Origin: G965222505 sp965222505
Lineage (GTDB): Bacteria > Bacteroidota > Rhodothermia > Rhodothermales > DATKEJ01
DNA length: 64,000 bases
Assembly: GCA_965222505.1 (NCBI GenBank)
Contig: OZ244956.1
Coordinates: forward strand, 1,364,001-1,428,000
Direction: 5' to 3'
This document shows, in pieces, positions 37,440-46,728 of this stretch. The translations under genes and the position numbers were made by a program. The stretch's first letter is position 1. Every line of letters begins with the position of its first letter. Below the pieces are notes generated by a model. The model ran no database searches. It was not told the origin of the DNA and was given only the letters and a program-made list of their open reading frames with translations.

Positions 37440-37564
37440 GCATAACAACCGTTCCAGGCGAACCAGGGCGTTGGTCGTTGCAGTCGGAAACCGGGCGAGT
37501 GACTTGGTGCCCGTTTTTGGTGATTTCCCCTCAGCCCGGTTCGGCTGAACTTGGGCCGTTATGC
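37440..37564 (+). repeat. attC_16
   Basis: R'' GCATAAC, R' GTTATGC, 125 bp; left arm CAGGCGAACCAGGG, right arm CCCGGTTCGGCTG, with a mismatch between them. Confidence 0.85.
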
Positions 37565-37847
37565 GGACACCACCTGCGCAGACTGCTCCCCCAATGCTAC
37601 GCTTTGCCTCGGCACCTCATGGGGTCGGCCTCGATGAAGAAGTCGCCTCAGTCGGGGCGATCCTCTCCGGTGCTGGTGCTTGGTGGGCGTGTGCCTGCGC
37701 ACTGATGAGATGAAAGGAGCGCGCCACAGCCAACCGTCGTCGTCGATTCGGGTGGGTGTGGTGCTGGCATGTGTGTGCGTCAGTCAGCGTTTTCGGGGTG
37801 CTCGGGTGTCGTGTTTCAAGGTAAGTGGGTTCGTCGCCGTCGGTGCC
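37565..37847 (+). repeat. Cassette X copy X5 (B-type second module)
   Basis: 283 bp. First frame 37561-37713 (50 codons from the attC ATG). Second frame 37710-37853 (MKGARHSQPSSS to GFVAVGAA, 47 codons), its ATG overlapping the first stop and its TAA lying in attC_17. The middle of the second module is replaced relative to X2-X4, yet the length is the same. Confidence 0.75.
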
Positions 37848-37973
37848 GCCTAACACCCGTTACAAGCGACTAAGGGCGTTAGGGTTTTTCGGCTTGGTTT
37901 GATGGGTGTGATTTCCAGCCGCCCTTTATCTTACGGCTGTCAGCCCTGCGCACTTGAACTTAGTCCGTTATAC
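37848..37973 (+). repeat. attC_17, last plus-oriented site
   Basis: R'' GCCTAAC, R' GTTATAC, 126 bp, X-type arms. All recognisable attC sites to the right point the other way. Confidence 0.88.
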
Positions 37974-38044
37974 ATCTTGGAAGAGCCTTATCACGGAAAA
38001 GGTCTTATATCCGAATCGGAGATGTAGAGTTAGCTTCTTGCCGA

Positions 38045-38470
38045 TTATTGAACATAGTCAGACCCAGACCAACCGGTCTTGCGGTCAATTTTACTGTCAA
38101 GTAGTTTAAATAACTCTGGTTGGTTTCGTTGTTTCACTCCATTATACACTATCCCGAAAAAGTCGCCCATACATAATTCATCTAAGCGATTGTCTGAGTA
38201 TTTTATTGTTATTTTTATCCTCGTATCAACGGGAATAGCAGTAGTGTCAGGTTCAAGAGAAGCTGTTAGATCGAGAAGCTGGGATACAAAAGCATCGTCA
38301 CCTAGTAGTTCCTCTCGTATGATGTTTTCAAATTGAGAGTCAAAAAAGCTACATGGAATAACAACAGATTCTGAGATTCCAGAATACACGTAGCGAACTC
38401 GAATTTCTGTACTAGAGGACGTACAACCGGTGGCTATACCGAGTAAGAAGAATAATAGTATTACGCGCAT
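38045..38470 (-). CDS. Small lipoprotein, possible immunity protein
   Basis: 141 residues with a lipoprotein signal peptide: MRVILLFFLLGIATGC, lipid-modified Cys at 16, followed by Ser/Thr. The rest is an unknown acidic domain with SDNRLDELCMGDFFGIVYNG. It lies 23 bases downstream of a metalloprotease-toxin fragment on the same strand. That position is typical for immunity genes of Rhs/polymorphic toxins, but the role is only inferred from context. AT-rich compared with the flanking IS elements. Confidence 0.65.
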   Translation of the reverse strand: MRVILLFFLLGIATGCTSSSTEIRVRYVYSGISESVVIPCSFFDSQFENIIREELLGDDAFVSQLLDLTASLEPDTTAIPVDTRIKITIKYSDNRLDELCMGDFFGIVYNGVKQRNQPELFKLLDSKIDRKTGWSGSDYVQ

Positions 38471-38493
38471 AGTCGCCTCAAAATTTAGGATTG

Positions 38494-39110
38494 CTATCTT
38501 GCTCCAGCACGTACATAGTATCGGTTCAAGAGCGGATCAAAATTGTTTGCCAATCGACTATTAAGTACCCGATAGTAGCGATATGTTTCTGGGCGACTGA
38601 TAACATTTGAGATAGTACTCATCGTGATAACGGAATGGGGTCCGCTGTTGTGGTATCGAATTTGGCCAGGAAGTATTTCGCCGTTTGCTATAGCTGTCCG
38701 ATATTCGGCTCCGGTTATTACCCTATGTTCTTCGCGGTTAGAAAAAAGACCGAATGGACTTGCTTTGTCAAGTTCATATTGGGCACTGTTAGTCAGGTTT
38801 TGTACTGCATGGGCAACCTCATGTTCAAGTATTGTAGCAGGCGAAAGTGTTACGTCAGGTCTGTCAGATCTTATACCCGCCCTTGGATTCCATCGAACTA
38901 CATTTCTTTTCGGATCGTAACCTGAGCCAAGTGCTGTGGGATTTCGAAAACTACGAGCTACGATCTGAACTAACAAGTCTCTGCTGTTGGCAGCAAGGGC
39001 TAGACTCTCGCCACCACCATTGCCGACATTGAAGTTGTACGCTTGCAAAAATTGCTGCACAAACTCATTTTCTGGCGCATCACCAGAATTGGTACCGGTA
39101 AATCGAAACC
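38494..39110 (-). pseudogene. C-terminal metalloprotease toxin domain of an Rhs-like protein, 5' truncated
   Basis: Open frame without a native start, about 205 codons. The beginning FRFTGTNSGDAPENEFVQQF resembles the end of an Rhs core plus linker. The domain then shows YDPKRNVVRWNP and a zinc-protease motif HEVAH in ATILEHEVAHAVQNL, followed by NREEHRVI. This combination resembles M91-type (NleD-like) effector domains on polymorphic toxins. The upstream part is replaced by an IS3 orfA fragment. Likely an orphan toxin tip with no delivery portion. Confidence 0.65.
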
Positions 39111-39376
39111 GATGAATACAGACCCTCGCGGCGCAGGAGTGCGCCTATCTGCCCCAATTCTGTGCACTGGTCGGCTTCTTCAAGGATGCGTAATTTGTAC
39201 TTGGCTGTGAAGGTGCGACGTTGGGCCTTTGGTGTGACCTGGGTCTTAGGTCTGGTATTCACGCCGTTATAGGTGTTGGGTTTGACAAAAGGGTGCGACA
39301 TGGTTTATATCCTCATACGCCCTCGGGGTTCGACACTAAATTATTACGTAGTCATTGTCTCATTAACTTAGGCACA
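39111..39376 (-). pseudogene. IS3 type C orfA fragment and terminus
   Basis: Contains the first 64 codons of the type C OrfA (from ATG 39301) and the terminal repeat ending in GGCACA. The junction with the toxin gene (after GGTTTCGATTTACC on the minus strand) creates an artificial fusion of 73 codons. Remnant of a one-ended event or deletion. Confidence 0.85.
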
Positions 39377-39393
39377 GAGGGCTGGCCCTCGAA

Positions 39394-39765
39394 TCAGCCG
39401 ATTTGGTACCCCTGATCCACCCAATAATGCCAATCTGAGATGACTTCTTCTGTCTCATCGTCAACATCTATGGCTTCAAGTTGTGACAAAGGAACACCAA
39501 ACCGTCGACCCATCCACTCCACAATCACCACCATATCATGTTCGCAATCCATCTCGTCGGCCATTTTCAGGACCTCTACTTCCTCCCCTTCGAACAGGGG
39601 TGAAATTGATCGCTCCTTGAGGCAGCGAGCCTTGAAAGGAAAGTATATCCGATCAGCAAGATAGTAATACCACCCCAGTGCTTGCTCTACAGGATCATAG
39701 CAATCAACGATGGCTTCCATCGCGATTCGGTGTTCCCGCTCTTCATTGTAGGCTTTATTCTCCAT
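39394..39765 (-). CDS. CcbP-like calcium-binding protein
   Basis: Acidic protein of about 123 residues matching the CcbP family (first described in cyanobacteria): EQALGWYYYLADRIYFPFKARC, SPLFEGEEVEVLKMADEMDC, MGRRFGVPLSQLEAI and SDWHYWVDQGY. Known CcbP binds calcium and buffers it in the cell. ATG 39765 is preferred; a GTG 12 bases upstream also fits. An IS3 element (type W) is inserted 15 bases upstream of this ATG, so the native leader is displaced. Confidence 0.8.
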   Translation of the reverse strand: MENKAYNEEREHRIAMEAIVDCYDPVEQALGWYYYLADRIYFPFKARCLKERSISPLFEGEEVEVLKMADEMDCEHDMVVIVEWMGRRFGVPLSQLEAIDVDDETEEVISDWHYWVDQGYQIG

Positions 39766-39810
39766 TTCTAAATCCACAACTGGGTTTCACCCGCTGAAAC
39801 GGACAAGAAG

Positions 39811-40656
39811 TTAAGCTGCAATGGGTAGAGTATCGACAGCCATCTTCATCTCATATTGTGTCGGACTGAGGTAGCCAAGCGACGAATGTAAACGCTGACG
39901 ATTATACCAGACTTCAATGAACTCAAAGATCTCTGCGCGGGCTTGTTGCTGCGTCTGGTACCGACGCGCATGGACCAATTCCATCTTCAACGTGGAGAAG
40001 AAGCTCTCCACCGGCGCATTGGCGGATGTGGCATCCGCCTTCCAGCAGTTGCCTCGTCGACTCATCGAGCACGTGCAGCCAGCCTGGCGTAGCAACTCTT
40101 GGTAGTCCTGGCTGGCATATTGACTACCACGGTCACTATGATGTAGCATGCCCGGCGGTGGCCTTCGGGCCTTCAGTGCCATCTCCAAGGCTGAGATCAC
40201 CAGCGAACGCTCCATCGTGTCCTGCATCGACCATCCGACGATTTTGCGAGAGAACAAGTCCATCACCACAGCCAGGTATAACCAGCCCTGCTGCGTCCAG
40301 ATATACGTAATATCAGTAGCCCAACGGGCGTTGGGCACCTCCACATCAAACCTCCGATCGAGCACGTTGGCAGCTACCTGCAGCGTATGTTTCGAGTCCG
40401 TCGTAGCCTTGAAGCGGCGGCGAGCTCTGGCTCGCAAGCCGTGTTCGCGCATCAAACGGGCCACCCGCTTCTGACCGCAGCGAATACCCCGCTGACGAAG
40501 CTTGCGATGAACGCGAGGGCTGCCGTAGCGTCGTTTGCTCTGGGTGTAGATCGTCTTGATCTCCATGAGAAGTCTCTGCGTCTCTTCGTTGGGTGCACCG
40601 GGCCGCTGACGCCAGGCATAATATCCGCTCGTAGAAACTTGGAGTACACGACACAT
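39811..40656 (-). CDS. IS3-family transposase OrfB (type W) with a hairpin insertion
   Basis: 281 residues, rve core with WATDITYIWT, HHSDRGSQYAS and NAPVESFFSTLKME. Between NCW and NAPVESFF, where relatives have a single Asp, this copy has KADATSA. The extra codons are a perfect DNA hairpin (GGCGGATG, loop TGG, CATCCGCC at 40021-40039). The frame is kept, but the change sits four residues from the catalytic Glu and may impair activity. Confidence 0.85.
   Translation of the reverse strand: MCRVLQVSTSGYYAWRQRPGAPNEETQRLLMEIKTIYTQSKRRYGSPRVHRKLRQRGIRCGQKRVARLMREHGLRARARRRFKATTDSKHTLQVAANVLDRRFDVEVPNARWATDITYIWTQQGWLYLAVVMDLFSRKIVGWSMQDTMERSLVISALEMALKARRPPPGMLHHSDRGSQYASQDYQELLRQAGCTCSMSRRGNCWKADATSANAPVESFFSTLKMELVHARRYQTQQQARAEIFEFIEVWYNRQRLHSSLGYLSPTQYEMKMAVDTLPIAA
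40021..40039. repeat. Perfect 8-bp stem hairpin inside orfB
   Basis: GGCGGATGTGGCATCCGCC: two 8-base arms and a 3-base loop. It accounts for the codons absent from the type J homologue. Confidence 0.8.
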
Positions 40657-40703
40657 GGCACTGATCGAGAACTGCCCTCGGTGGGCTTCGATAAATGGGT
40701 ATC

Positions 40704-41006
40704 TCAGCGAGGGCGGATTGGCGATACTGGATCGCCACTGAAGATACCCACAGCCTTTTTTAGGATAGCATTTTCTTCCTCGACGCGCCGGAGGTCTCTA
40801 CGCAATCGGGCCAGTTCCTCATCATGAGGATTGCCCTTGCCAGGAAAGGCTTGCTGGCCATGTTCCTTAAACTCCTTCATCCAGCGACGCAGTACGCTCA
40901 GGTGAATACCCAGTTCACGGGCAACGGCGCTTCGGTTACCTCGTTCTTGGGCAAGGCGTACAGCCTCGCGTTTGAACTCTGCGGTATATTCTCTTCGGGT
41001 TGTCAT
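40704..41006 (-). CDS. IS3-family transposase OrfA (type W)
   Basis: 100-residue helix-turn-helix (TAEFKREAVRLAQERG, VARELGIHLSVLRRWMKEF) with zipper RRDLRRVEEENAILKKAVG. The A6G run at 40755-40761 would allow the -1 shift into orfB (continuing GCGYLQW). Complete. Confidence 0.92.
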   Translation of the reverse strand: MTTRREYTAEFKREAVRLAQERGNRSAVARELGIHLSVLRRWMKEFKEHGQQAFPGKGNPHDEELARLRRDLRRVEEENAILKKAVGIFSGDPVSPIRPR

Positions 41007-41100
41007 AGTGGAATCCTCGTTGGTTGTGGATAGAAAGATAGCTCTTTTCTATTTCTCCACTTCAACGGGTGAATCCCACCACAACAGGATTGAGTTACCT

Positions 41101-41655
41101 TCAACTGCATGGTACAAACACGCCTTTGGGTTGTACCCTATGATAGGCATATCCGTTCTCATCCAAGGCGTTGTAGACCGCTAGCCATCCCAGATCAAGC
41201 TCAAAGACGAGCCGAGTCCAGATCTCAATGTCCTTTCCTTCAATGGAAAGTTGACCACGGCCAAGAAAAGCGGCTTTTATCGTTTGGCCCACGATGGGGT
41301 TAATCACCGGAATGTGATTTTCAACCCAACGAACGGTTACAGCTTCCAAAGAAAAAGGAACCGACATATCGCTGGAGATCCAGAGCGTGTCGAATTGCGA
41401 CCAAGATATGGAAACAAGAGAGCCGGCATCGGTGAAAAGGCGAATAGGCAGGTCGTTGTAATCATCCCAGAGGCCATCTTCGTGCAAGAGTTGAGCTATT
41501 TGGTAACGGGCAATACGATGTCCGATTACGGGTTCGAGCGCGACCTTGATGTCTGCGAGCGCTTTTTCCGGGTTTGATTTGGCTATCACGAATTGAATCA
41601 GGAGGAAAGCGAGGGAGTACAGATGATGGATCCTATCATTTTTCCAGTGCCGCAT
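41101..41655 (-). CDS. Unknown 184-residue protein starting at the attC ATG
   Basis: No family recognised. The frame opens at ATG 41655, which lies within the R' box GTTATGC of attC_18, and ends at 41101. The first 25 residues are hydrophobic (HHLYSLAFLLIQFVIA). The body has SISWSQFDTLWISSDMSVPF and GQTIKAAFLGRGQLSIEGKD. The latter part suggests a beta-rich domain. A GTG about 22 codons in is an alternative start. It would share a transcript with the CcbP-like gene were it not for the type W insertion. Confidence 0.55.
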   Translation of the reverse strand: MRHWKNDRIHHLYSLAFLLIQFVIAKSNPEKALADIKVALEPVIGHRIARYQIAQLLHEDGLWDDYNDLPIRLFTDAGSLVSISWSQFDTLWISSDMSVPFSLEAVTVRWVENHIPVINPIVGQTIKAAFLGRGQLSIEGKDIEIWTRLVFELDLGWLAVYNALDENGYAYHRVQPKGVFVPCS

Positions 41656-41776
41656 AACGGCCCAAGTTCAGCCGACCTGGGCTGAGGGGATATTACCTAA
41701 AGAGCGGCAGAAAGTCACTCGCCTGGGTGCGACTGGAACGGCTCACGCCCTGGGTCGGCTGGAACGGTTGTTATGA
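41652..41776 (-). repeat. attC_18, first minus-oriented site
   Basis: On the minus strand R'' is TCATAAC (41770-41776) and R' GTTATGC (41652-41658), 125 bp; arms CAGCCGACCCAGGG and CCCAGGTCGGCTG. Followed by CACCACGAGCAC. Confidence 0.88.
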
Positions 41777-42661
41777 TGCACCACGAGCACACATTATATA
41801 TATCTTTCTGATATATAGAGCGTGAGCACTGAAGATCGCTGTAGGTTAAGAATGTTAGTGGATTGACTACGTTTGATAAAACTATTATCTTGTTAGAAAT
41901 AGGCAGCAAGTCATAATCAAAAACAAAAATAATATGCCACAGCAATCAGAGTTACAACAAGTGCAGAATGAGAATGCTCTACTTAAAAAAGACCATCAAC
42001 ACCTTCAACAGAAAGTGCAAGATTGGAGGGAAGATTCTAGGTCAAGAATCGATGGTCTAGATGGTAGCGTTGGCGAAATAAAACAGAGAATGCAGCAAAT
42101 TGACGTTTTCATAAAGGCTGCAAAAGTGGTAGGTGCATTTTTTGGGATTGGTGCTGCCCTAGGTGCAATCATATTTTTTACAACACTGAGTAAGTTAAAT
42201 GACATGGATGCAGTAGTAGATGGGCACATTACTAGAATTCACGAAGTTGGTGAAGAGTCGTTGGAAAACTTTCGATCAAATTCAAAGGCAATAATTGCAG
42301 AAATGGTTGAGGATGAACTAAAACCTGACTTTGACTCTGGATGGAGAGATATAGTTACTGGTCAAAAGCTTGATCTAGTTCACGACCTAAATGTTGTGCC
42401 AAGCAGAATTGTGATACAACTATCGCAAGATTCAGATGGAACCGAAGTTTTTTGGGGGGGAGATAGCTGGATATATTTAAACGAGGAGCAAGGAAGGGGA
42501 GTAATTGTATCGCATGTGACGGATAAGAAATTGCGTGTCTACGCCGGACAGAATATCCTATTTGATACTTTTTCGATTACTGGACACCAGGAAAGAATGT
42601 ATTTGTCAACCGAAAAGGGGACCATTTGACAATTTAAAAGGGGACCACTTTAGTGTTTAAG

Positions 42662-43828
42662 TGTAGTGGTCAAGACTTAATCTGACAAAGGTGAGTTATG
42701 CGGCAGGAACACCTGGCACCTGATACATCCGATCCAGTTCTTTCTCTTTGGCTAACGCCCTCGACTGCATGAACGTCTCCATCGGCGTCTTGCCGTAGCA
42801 GTACCGACCAGAGTGCGTCCGTTCAGTATTGTACCACGTGAGCCATTCATCCAAGTCCTGCTGAAGTTGTTCGAGACTGGTGTAGACCTTCTTGCGGAAG
42901 GCGACGGCGTAGAACTCATCCTGCATCGTCTTGTGGAGCCGTTCACAAATACCGTTGGTCTGTGGCCGACGGGCCTTGGTCCGGCTGTGATCGATGTCTT
43001 CGATGGCTAGGTAGAGCTGATATTCGTGGTGCTCACGATTGCCGCAGTACTCCGTGCCACGATCCGTCAGGATACGCAGCAGCCGGATGTCTTGCTCTTC
43101 GAACCAGGGTACAACCCGGTCGTTGAGCACGTCGGCGGCGACGAGTGCGTTCTTGCGATCATAGAGCTTGGCAAAGGCCACCCGGCTGTAGGTGTCGATA
43201 AAGGTCTGCTGGTAGATACGACCCACCCCTTTGACGGTACCTACGTAGTAGGTGTCTTGGGCACCGAGATAGCCCGGATGATGGGTCTCGATCTCGCCGT
43301 GAGCCTCCTTTTTTTCTTTGGCACGCTCGAGTGCTCTGAGTTGGTCTTCTGTCAAGATCAAGCCTTCCTGGGCGACCTTGGCCTCCAGCGCCTTCAAGCG
43401 CTTTTTGAACACCTCCAGGTCATGACGGAGCCAGATCGAGCGCACGCCACCTGGGGAGACAAACAGCCCTCGTTTCTTTAGCTCATTCGACACCCGGAGT
43501 TGACCATAGGCTGGCTGCTCAATGGCAAAGTCAACGACGGCCTCTTCGATCTCGGGCGAGACACGGTTTGCGATGACGGGTTTCTTGCGACTGATCTCTC
43601 GAAGGGCGACCTCGCCGCCTTGTTCGTAGAGTTGTTTGAATCGGTAGAAACTGTCACGGGAGTAGCCCATGACTTTGCAGGCCTGACTGACATTGCCCAG
43701 CGTTTGGGCGAGATTCAGAAGGCCGAGTTTGTTTTTGATGATCTTCTCTTCGTTTGACATCTGACAGTCCTCTTGTTGGGTTGAGATGCAGTGTACGGAA
43801 ACTGTCAGATTAAGTCTTAACTATTACA
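42662..43828 (-). mobile_element. IS481-family element, copy I3
   Basis: 1167 bp, flanked by the 7-bp duplication GTTTAAG (42655-42661, 43829-43835), inside the left end of IS21 type Q. Cuts between the subterminal repeats of that element. Confidence 0.95.
42696..43760 (-). CDS. IS481-family transposase, copy I3
   Basis: 354 residues, identical to the copy at 10176-11240, complete. Confidence 0.95.
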   Translation of the reverse strand: MSNEEKIIKNKLGLLNLAQTLGNVSQACKVMGYSRDSFYRFKQLYEQGGEVALREISRKKPVIANRVSPEIEEAVVDFAIEQPAYGQLRVSNELKKRGLFVSPGGVRSIWLRHDLEVFKKRLKALEAKVAQEGLILTEDQLRALERAKEKKEAHGEIETHHPGYLGAQDTYYVGTVKGVGRIYQQTFIDTYSRVAFAKLYDRKNALVAADVLNDRVVPWFEEQDIRLLRILTDRGTEYCGNREHHEYQLYLAIEDIDHSRTKARRPQTNGICERLHKTMQDEFYAVAFRKKVYTSLEQLQQDLDEWLTWYNTERTHSGRYCYGKTPMETFMQSRALAKEKELDRMYQVPGVPAA

Positions 43829-43925
43829 GTTTAAGGATTCATTTTGACAATTTAAAAGGGGACCACCCCATTATTTCTTCTTGCCGTTGCTGTTGTTGGC
43901 CTGTGGGCAGTGTGGGCAACCGGCC

Positions 43926-44723
43926 TCAGCTTGGTGCGTCGGCGTTGTCCATGCTGTCCACAGGCATCTCGGCTTTTGAGCCTCGATCTAATCTTTGTCG
44001 GAACCGGTAACTCTCACCGATAAACTCTAGGATGTGCGCCCGGTGTGTCAGCCGATCCAACAATGCTGCCGTCAGACGCTCTTCTCCAAAGACTTGCGTC
44101 CAGTCGGCAAAACGAAGATTGGTCGTCACAATCAAGGCAACACGTTCGTAGAGCATCGAGCAGAACTGGAACAGTAGTTGTGCCCCGCGCGGGGTGAACG
44201 GGATGAAGCCGAGTTCATCGAGTATGATCAACTGATGTTTCAGCGCCCGGTTGATCAGCCGGTCGAGTCGGCCCTCATCCTGGGCCTTCATGAGTTCAGT
44301 GACCAGCGCTGCCGCATTGTAGAAACGCACCCGATGACCAGCGCGACAGGCCACCAGTCCCAAGGCCGTGGCCACGTGTGTTTTACCCAAGCCCGGATTG
44401 CCCACCATCAGGATCGGCTCGATTGATTCAATGTAGCCCCCGAGACTCAGGTGCAACACGCGCTGTTTGTTCAGTGATGCGATGGCTGAAAAATCAAACT
44501 CGGCCAATTCTTTCTGGACCGGGAAGCGGGCGGCTTTGATGCGCCGGATGCGTCGGTTCTCTTCGCGTTGGCGTACTTCAATCTCGGTCAGCGCTAGCAA
44601 GTAGCGCTCAAAGCCCTCATTGGCCTCGCCAGCTTCTTGGGCCAGTTTCTGCCAGTTGGCCAAAAACGTTGGCAGGCGTAAGGCCTTCAGATTGCTCTCG
44701 AGTAGCAGGACGGATTCATTCAT
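43926..44723 (-). CDS. istB: IstB ATPase, IS21 type Q
   Basis: 265-residue AAA+ ATPase. Walker A GNPGLGKTHVATALG (about 108-122), Walker B LIILDELGFIPF (about 170), sensor IVTTNLRF. ATG overlaps the istA stop by four bases. Complete. Confidence 0.93.
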   Translation of the reverse strand: MNESVLLLESNLKALRLPTFLANWQKLAQEAGEANEGFERYLLALTEIEVRQREENRRIRRIKAARFPVQKELAEFDFSAIASLNKQRVLHLSLGGYIESIEPILMVGNPGLGKTHVATALGLVACRAGHRVRFYNAAALVTELMKAQDEGRLDRLINRALKHQLIILDELGFIPFTPRGAQLLFQFCSMLYERVALIVTTNLRFADWTQVFGEERLTAALLDRLTHRAHILEFIGESYRFRQRLDRGSKAEMPVDSMDNADAPS

Positions 44724-46234
44724 GACAAGAGATGGTTGTAGGCCTTCAGATCAACAGCCTGCTGACCGGCATTGACCCAGACCGGGGGGTGATCGAAGTG
44801 CAGCGCCTCGAAGACGCGCACGGGCTCAAGGTGTTGGTGCAGGCACAGTTGCACTCCGTCGGCGTGGGCACAGCCATACGAGAGGGCCTCTTCGACAGCG
44901 GATTCAATCAAGGCCGCATCATAGTGCCGGTGCAGCTTCAAGATGCCGACAAACTCTCGGATGCCTCGGCCACCAGAGAACTTCTCCGACAGGTGTTCGA
45001 AGAGTTGTTGATAAACCGGTGGCCAGTTTGAGCGCCAGCGACGAATCGGCTTGGCGTGCTCAAAAGCGCCCGGACGCTGCTCCAGTAGCGGCAGATAATG
45101 CAGCGGATCCATCACATCTTCGTCACGGCCATACGAGCGCCGATGTCGGGCGATGACCCGGTGTTGGTGTAGAGTCTCTACCTCGAAAGTAGTTGCCTTG
45201 ATGACCAGATTTGGATACGCTTGTTCAACAGGAACCGAGTAACGATTACGCTCAAAAATTACCTGACTATAGGGGTTCAAACGTGCCGGTCGGTGCTTGG
45301 CCGCCTCAAAGGGCCGCTCCGGTAGCGGCCTCAACATCGGCTGCTCTTGGGCAAAGGCTTGGCCGATACGCTGAGGCTGGCCCTTAACCTGACGGTCTTG
45401 GTCACGTAGACAACACTGCGCCAAATACGTGTTCAAGGCCTCAAAGCTGTCAAACTCGGGCACCGGCACCAAGAAGTTGCGACGCACAAAGCCGACACCA
45501 TGTTCGACCCCTCCCTTCTCGTGACCCTGTCCCGGTGTACAGAAACGCGAGTCAAAGAGATAATAGCTGCGGAAGACAATGAAGCTGCGCTGCTCTTCAC
45601 GGTTACGGCCTTCAAGTACCCGGGCAACGGCGGTCGTGAGATTGTCATAGGTAATGCGATGGGGTACGCCGCCAAAGGCAGCAAAAGCCCTAACATGGGC
45701 ATCAAAGAAGACCTCCTGGCGTTGCGAGGGCGCAGCCATGACAAACAAGCGACGGGAGTAGCACAGGCGCATGACAAATAGCTGCACAGTTTGCCTCTTG
45801 CCCGAGATGATGGCCTCGGCCTCTCCCCAATCGACTTGGGCATCAATGCCAGGATCGAACTCAAGGGGAAGGAAGACGGCTCTTTTTTTGTTGCGTGCAC
45901 GAAGCTGGCTCACATAACGCCTGACACTGGACTCACTGCCTTTGTAGCCTTGTGCTCGGAGCCTTTGAAAAATGCGCCGGGCCGTATAGCGCTGCTTACG
46001 CGGCAAGTGGACATTGTCGGCGAGTAAGGCTTCGATACGCGCTTTGAATGCCCCCAAAACGGGTGCGGGCCGGGGGTGTCGTAGCGTGTAGGGTTGAGCT
46101 TCTGGGTCGGCCAGGGCTTTGCGCACAGTCTTTCGGCTATGGCCGAAGTCTCGGGCAATCTGTCGGATACTTTTTTGCTCAATGAAGTAGGCACGTCGGA
46201 TGGCTTCGCGTTGGTACACGTTAATCATCTCCAT
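44720..46234 (-). CDS. istA: IstA transposase, IS21 type Q
   Basis: 504 residues, helix-turn-helix KSIRQIARDFGHSRKTVRKAL at about 20-40, DDE core with DAQVDWGEAEA, ITYDNLTTAV and GGVEHGVGFVRRNF, and a C-terminal domain with FERNRYSVPVEQAY. Complete; the element is probably active unless its left end is disabled by the IS481 insertion. Confidence 0.94.
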   Translation of the reverse strand: MEMINVYQREAIRRAYFIEQKSIRQIARDFGHSRKTVRKALADPEAQPYTLRHPRPAPVLGAFKARIEALLADNVHLPRKQRYTARRIFQRLRAQGYKGSESSVRRYVSQLRARNKKRAVFLPLEFDPGIDAQVDWGEAEAIISGKRQTVQLFVMRLCYSRRLFVMAAPSQRQEVFFDAHVRAFAAFGGVPHRITYDNLTTAVARVLEGRNREEQRSFIVFRSYYLFDSRFCTPGQGHEKGGVEHGVGFVRRNFLVPVPEFDSFEALNTYLAQCCLRDQDRQVKGQPQRIGQAFAQEQPMLRPLPERPFEAAKHRPARLNPYSQVIFERNRYSVPVEQAYPNLVIKATTFEVETLHQHRVIARHRRSYGRDEDVMDPLHYLPLLEQRPGAFEHAKPIRRWRSNWPPVYQQLFEHLSEKFSGGRGIREFVGILKLHRHYDAALIESAVEEALSYGCAHADGVQLCLHQHLEPVRVFEALHFDHPPVWVNAGQQAVDLKAYNHLLS

Positions 46235-46428
46235 CTCGGCTAAGGGGTGGACGAAGCAGCGGAAGTGGTGTCATTCCGCTCGGGACGTCTGATGATAGCC
46301 AAGACTAGGGGTTAGGTGGTCCCCTTTTCAATTATCAAACTTCGAAGGGGTGGGTCCCTTTTAGATTAGCAAAAACAGAAAGAATGTTCTTCAGTAAGGG
46401 GGTAGTGAAAATATTAGCTTGGAAGTGA

Positions 46429-46602
46429 CCCTCGACATGGCTAGACCCTATTTACACGATAAAGGCCAAACTGAACTCGGATTGACAGTCTCCGGCGCTT
46501 AGAGGGTTGAGCCAGTGCAGAAGATGGGAAATTGTGGGTGGCTGGAGTTGATGAGGGATATTATCGGCGATTGTGACTGAGCGATACAAATACCAGTGTG
46601 CA
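46429..46602. other. Intergenic stretch before attC_19
   Basis: About 175 bases without recognisable gene, hairpin or repeat. Confidence 0.4.
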
Positions 46603-46728
46603 CCATAACGGACAAAGTTCAAGTGCGCAGGGCTGACAGCCGTAAGATAAAGGGCGGCTGGAAATCACACCCATCAAACCAAGCCGAAAACCCCTAACGC
46701 CCTGAGTCGCTTGTAACGGTTGTTAGGC
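46603..46728 (-). repeat. attC_19
   Basis: Minus strand R'' GCCTAAC (46722-46728), R' GTTATGG (46603-46609), 126 bp, X-type arms. Confidence 0.85.

Larger units (their letters stand above)
39781..41078 (-). mobile_element. IS3-family element type W
   Basis: 1298 bp, inverted repeats TGGGTTTCACCCGCTGAAAC and TGGGATTCACCCGTTGAAGT (complement). Direct repeat CCACAAC (39774-39780, 41079-41085) flanks it. It lies between the CcbP-like gene and an unknown gene on the same strand. Confidence 0.9.
42598..46377 (-). mobile_element. IS21-family element type Q with nested IS481
   Basis: Ends TGTATTTGTCAACCGAAAAG and TGTTTTTGCTAATCTAAAAG (complement), target duplication GAAAGAA (42591-42597, 46378-46384). 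Repeats of TTTGACAATTTAAAAGGGGA at the left end are separated by the inserted IS481 copy I3. A truncated copy is at 15340-16453. Confidence 0.92.
41934..46428 (+). pseudogene. Coiled-coil membrane protein gene split by IS21 type Q
   Basis: The first 221 codons run from ATG 41934 to 42597. The frame resumes after IS21 and its 7-bp duplication at 46385 (MFFSKGVVKILAWK) and stops at 46428, about 236 codons when rejoined. Predicted layout: coiled coil at about 1-60 (QNENALLKKDHQHLQQKVQD), one membrane segment at about 65-85 (VVGAFFGIGAALGAIIFFTT), then a soluble domain with GTEVFWGGDSWIYLNEEQG. As it stands the product would end STEKGTI from IS sequence, losing only 15 residues. AT-rich. Function unknown; opposite to the attC orientation. 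Confidence 0.7.
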
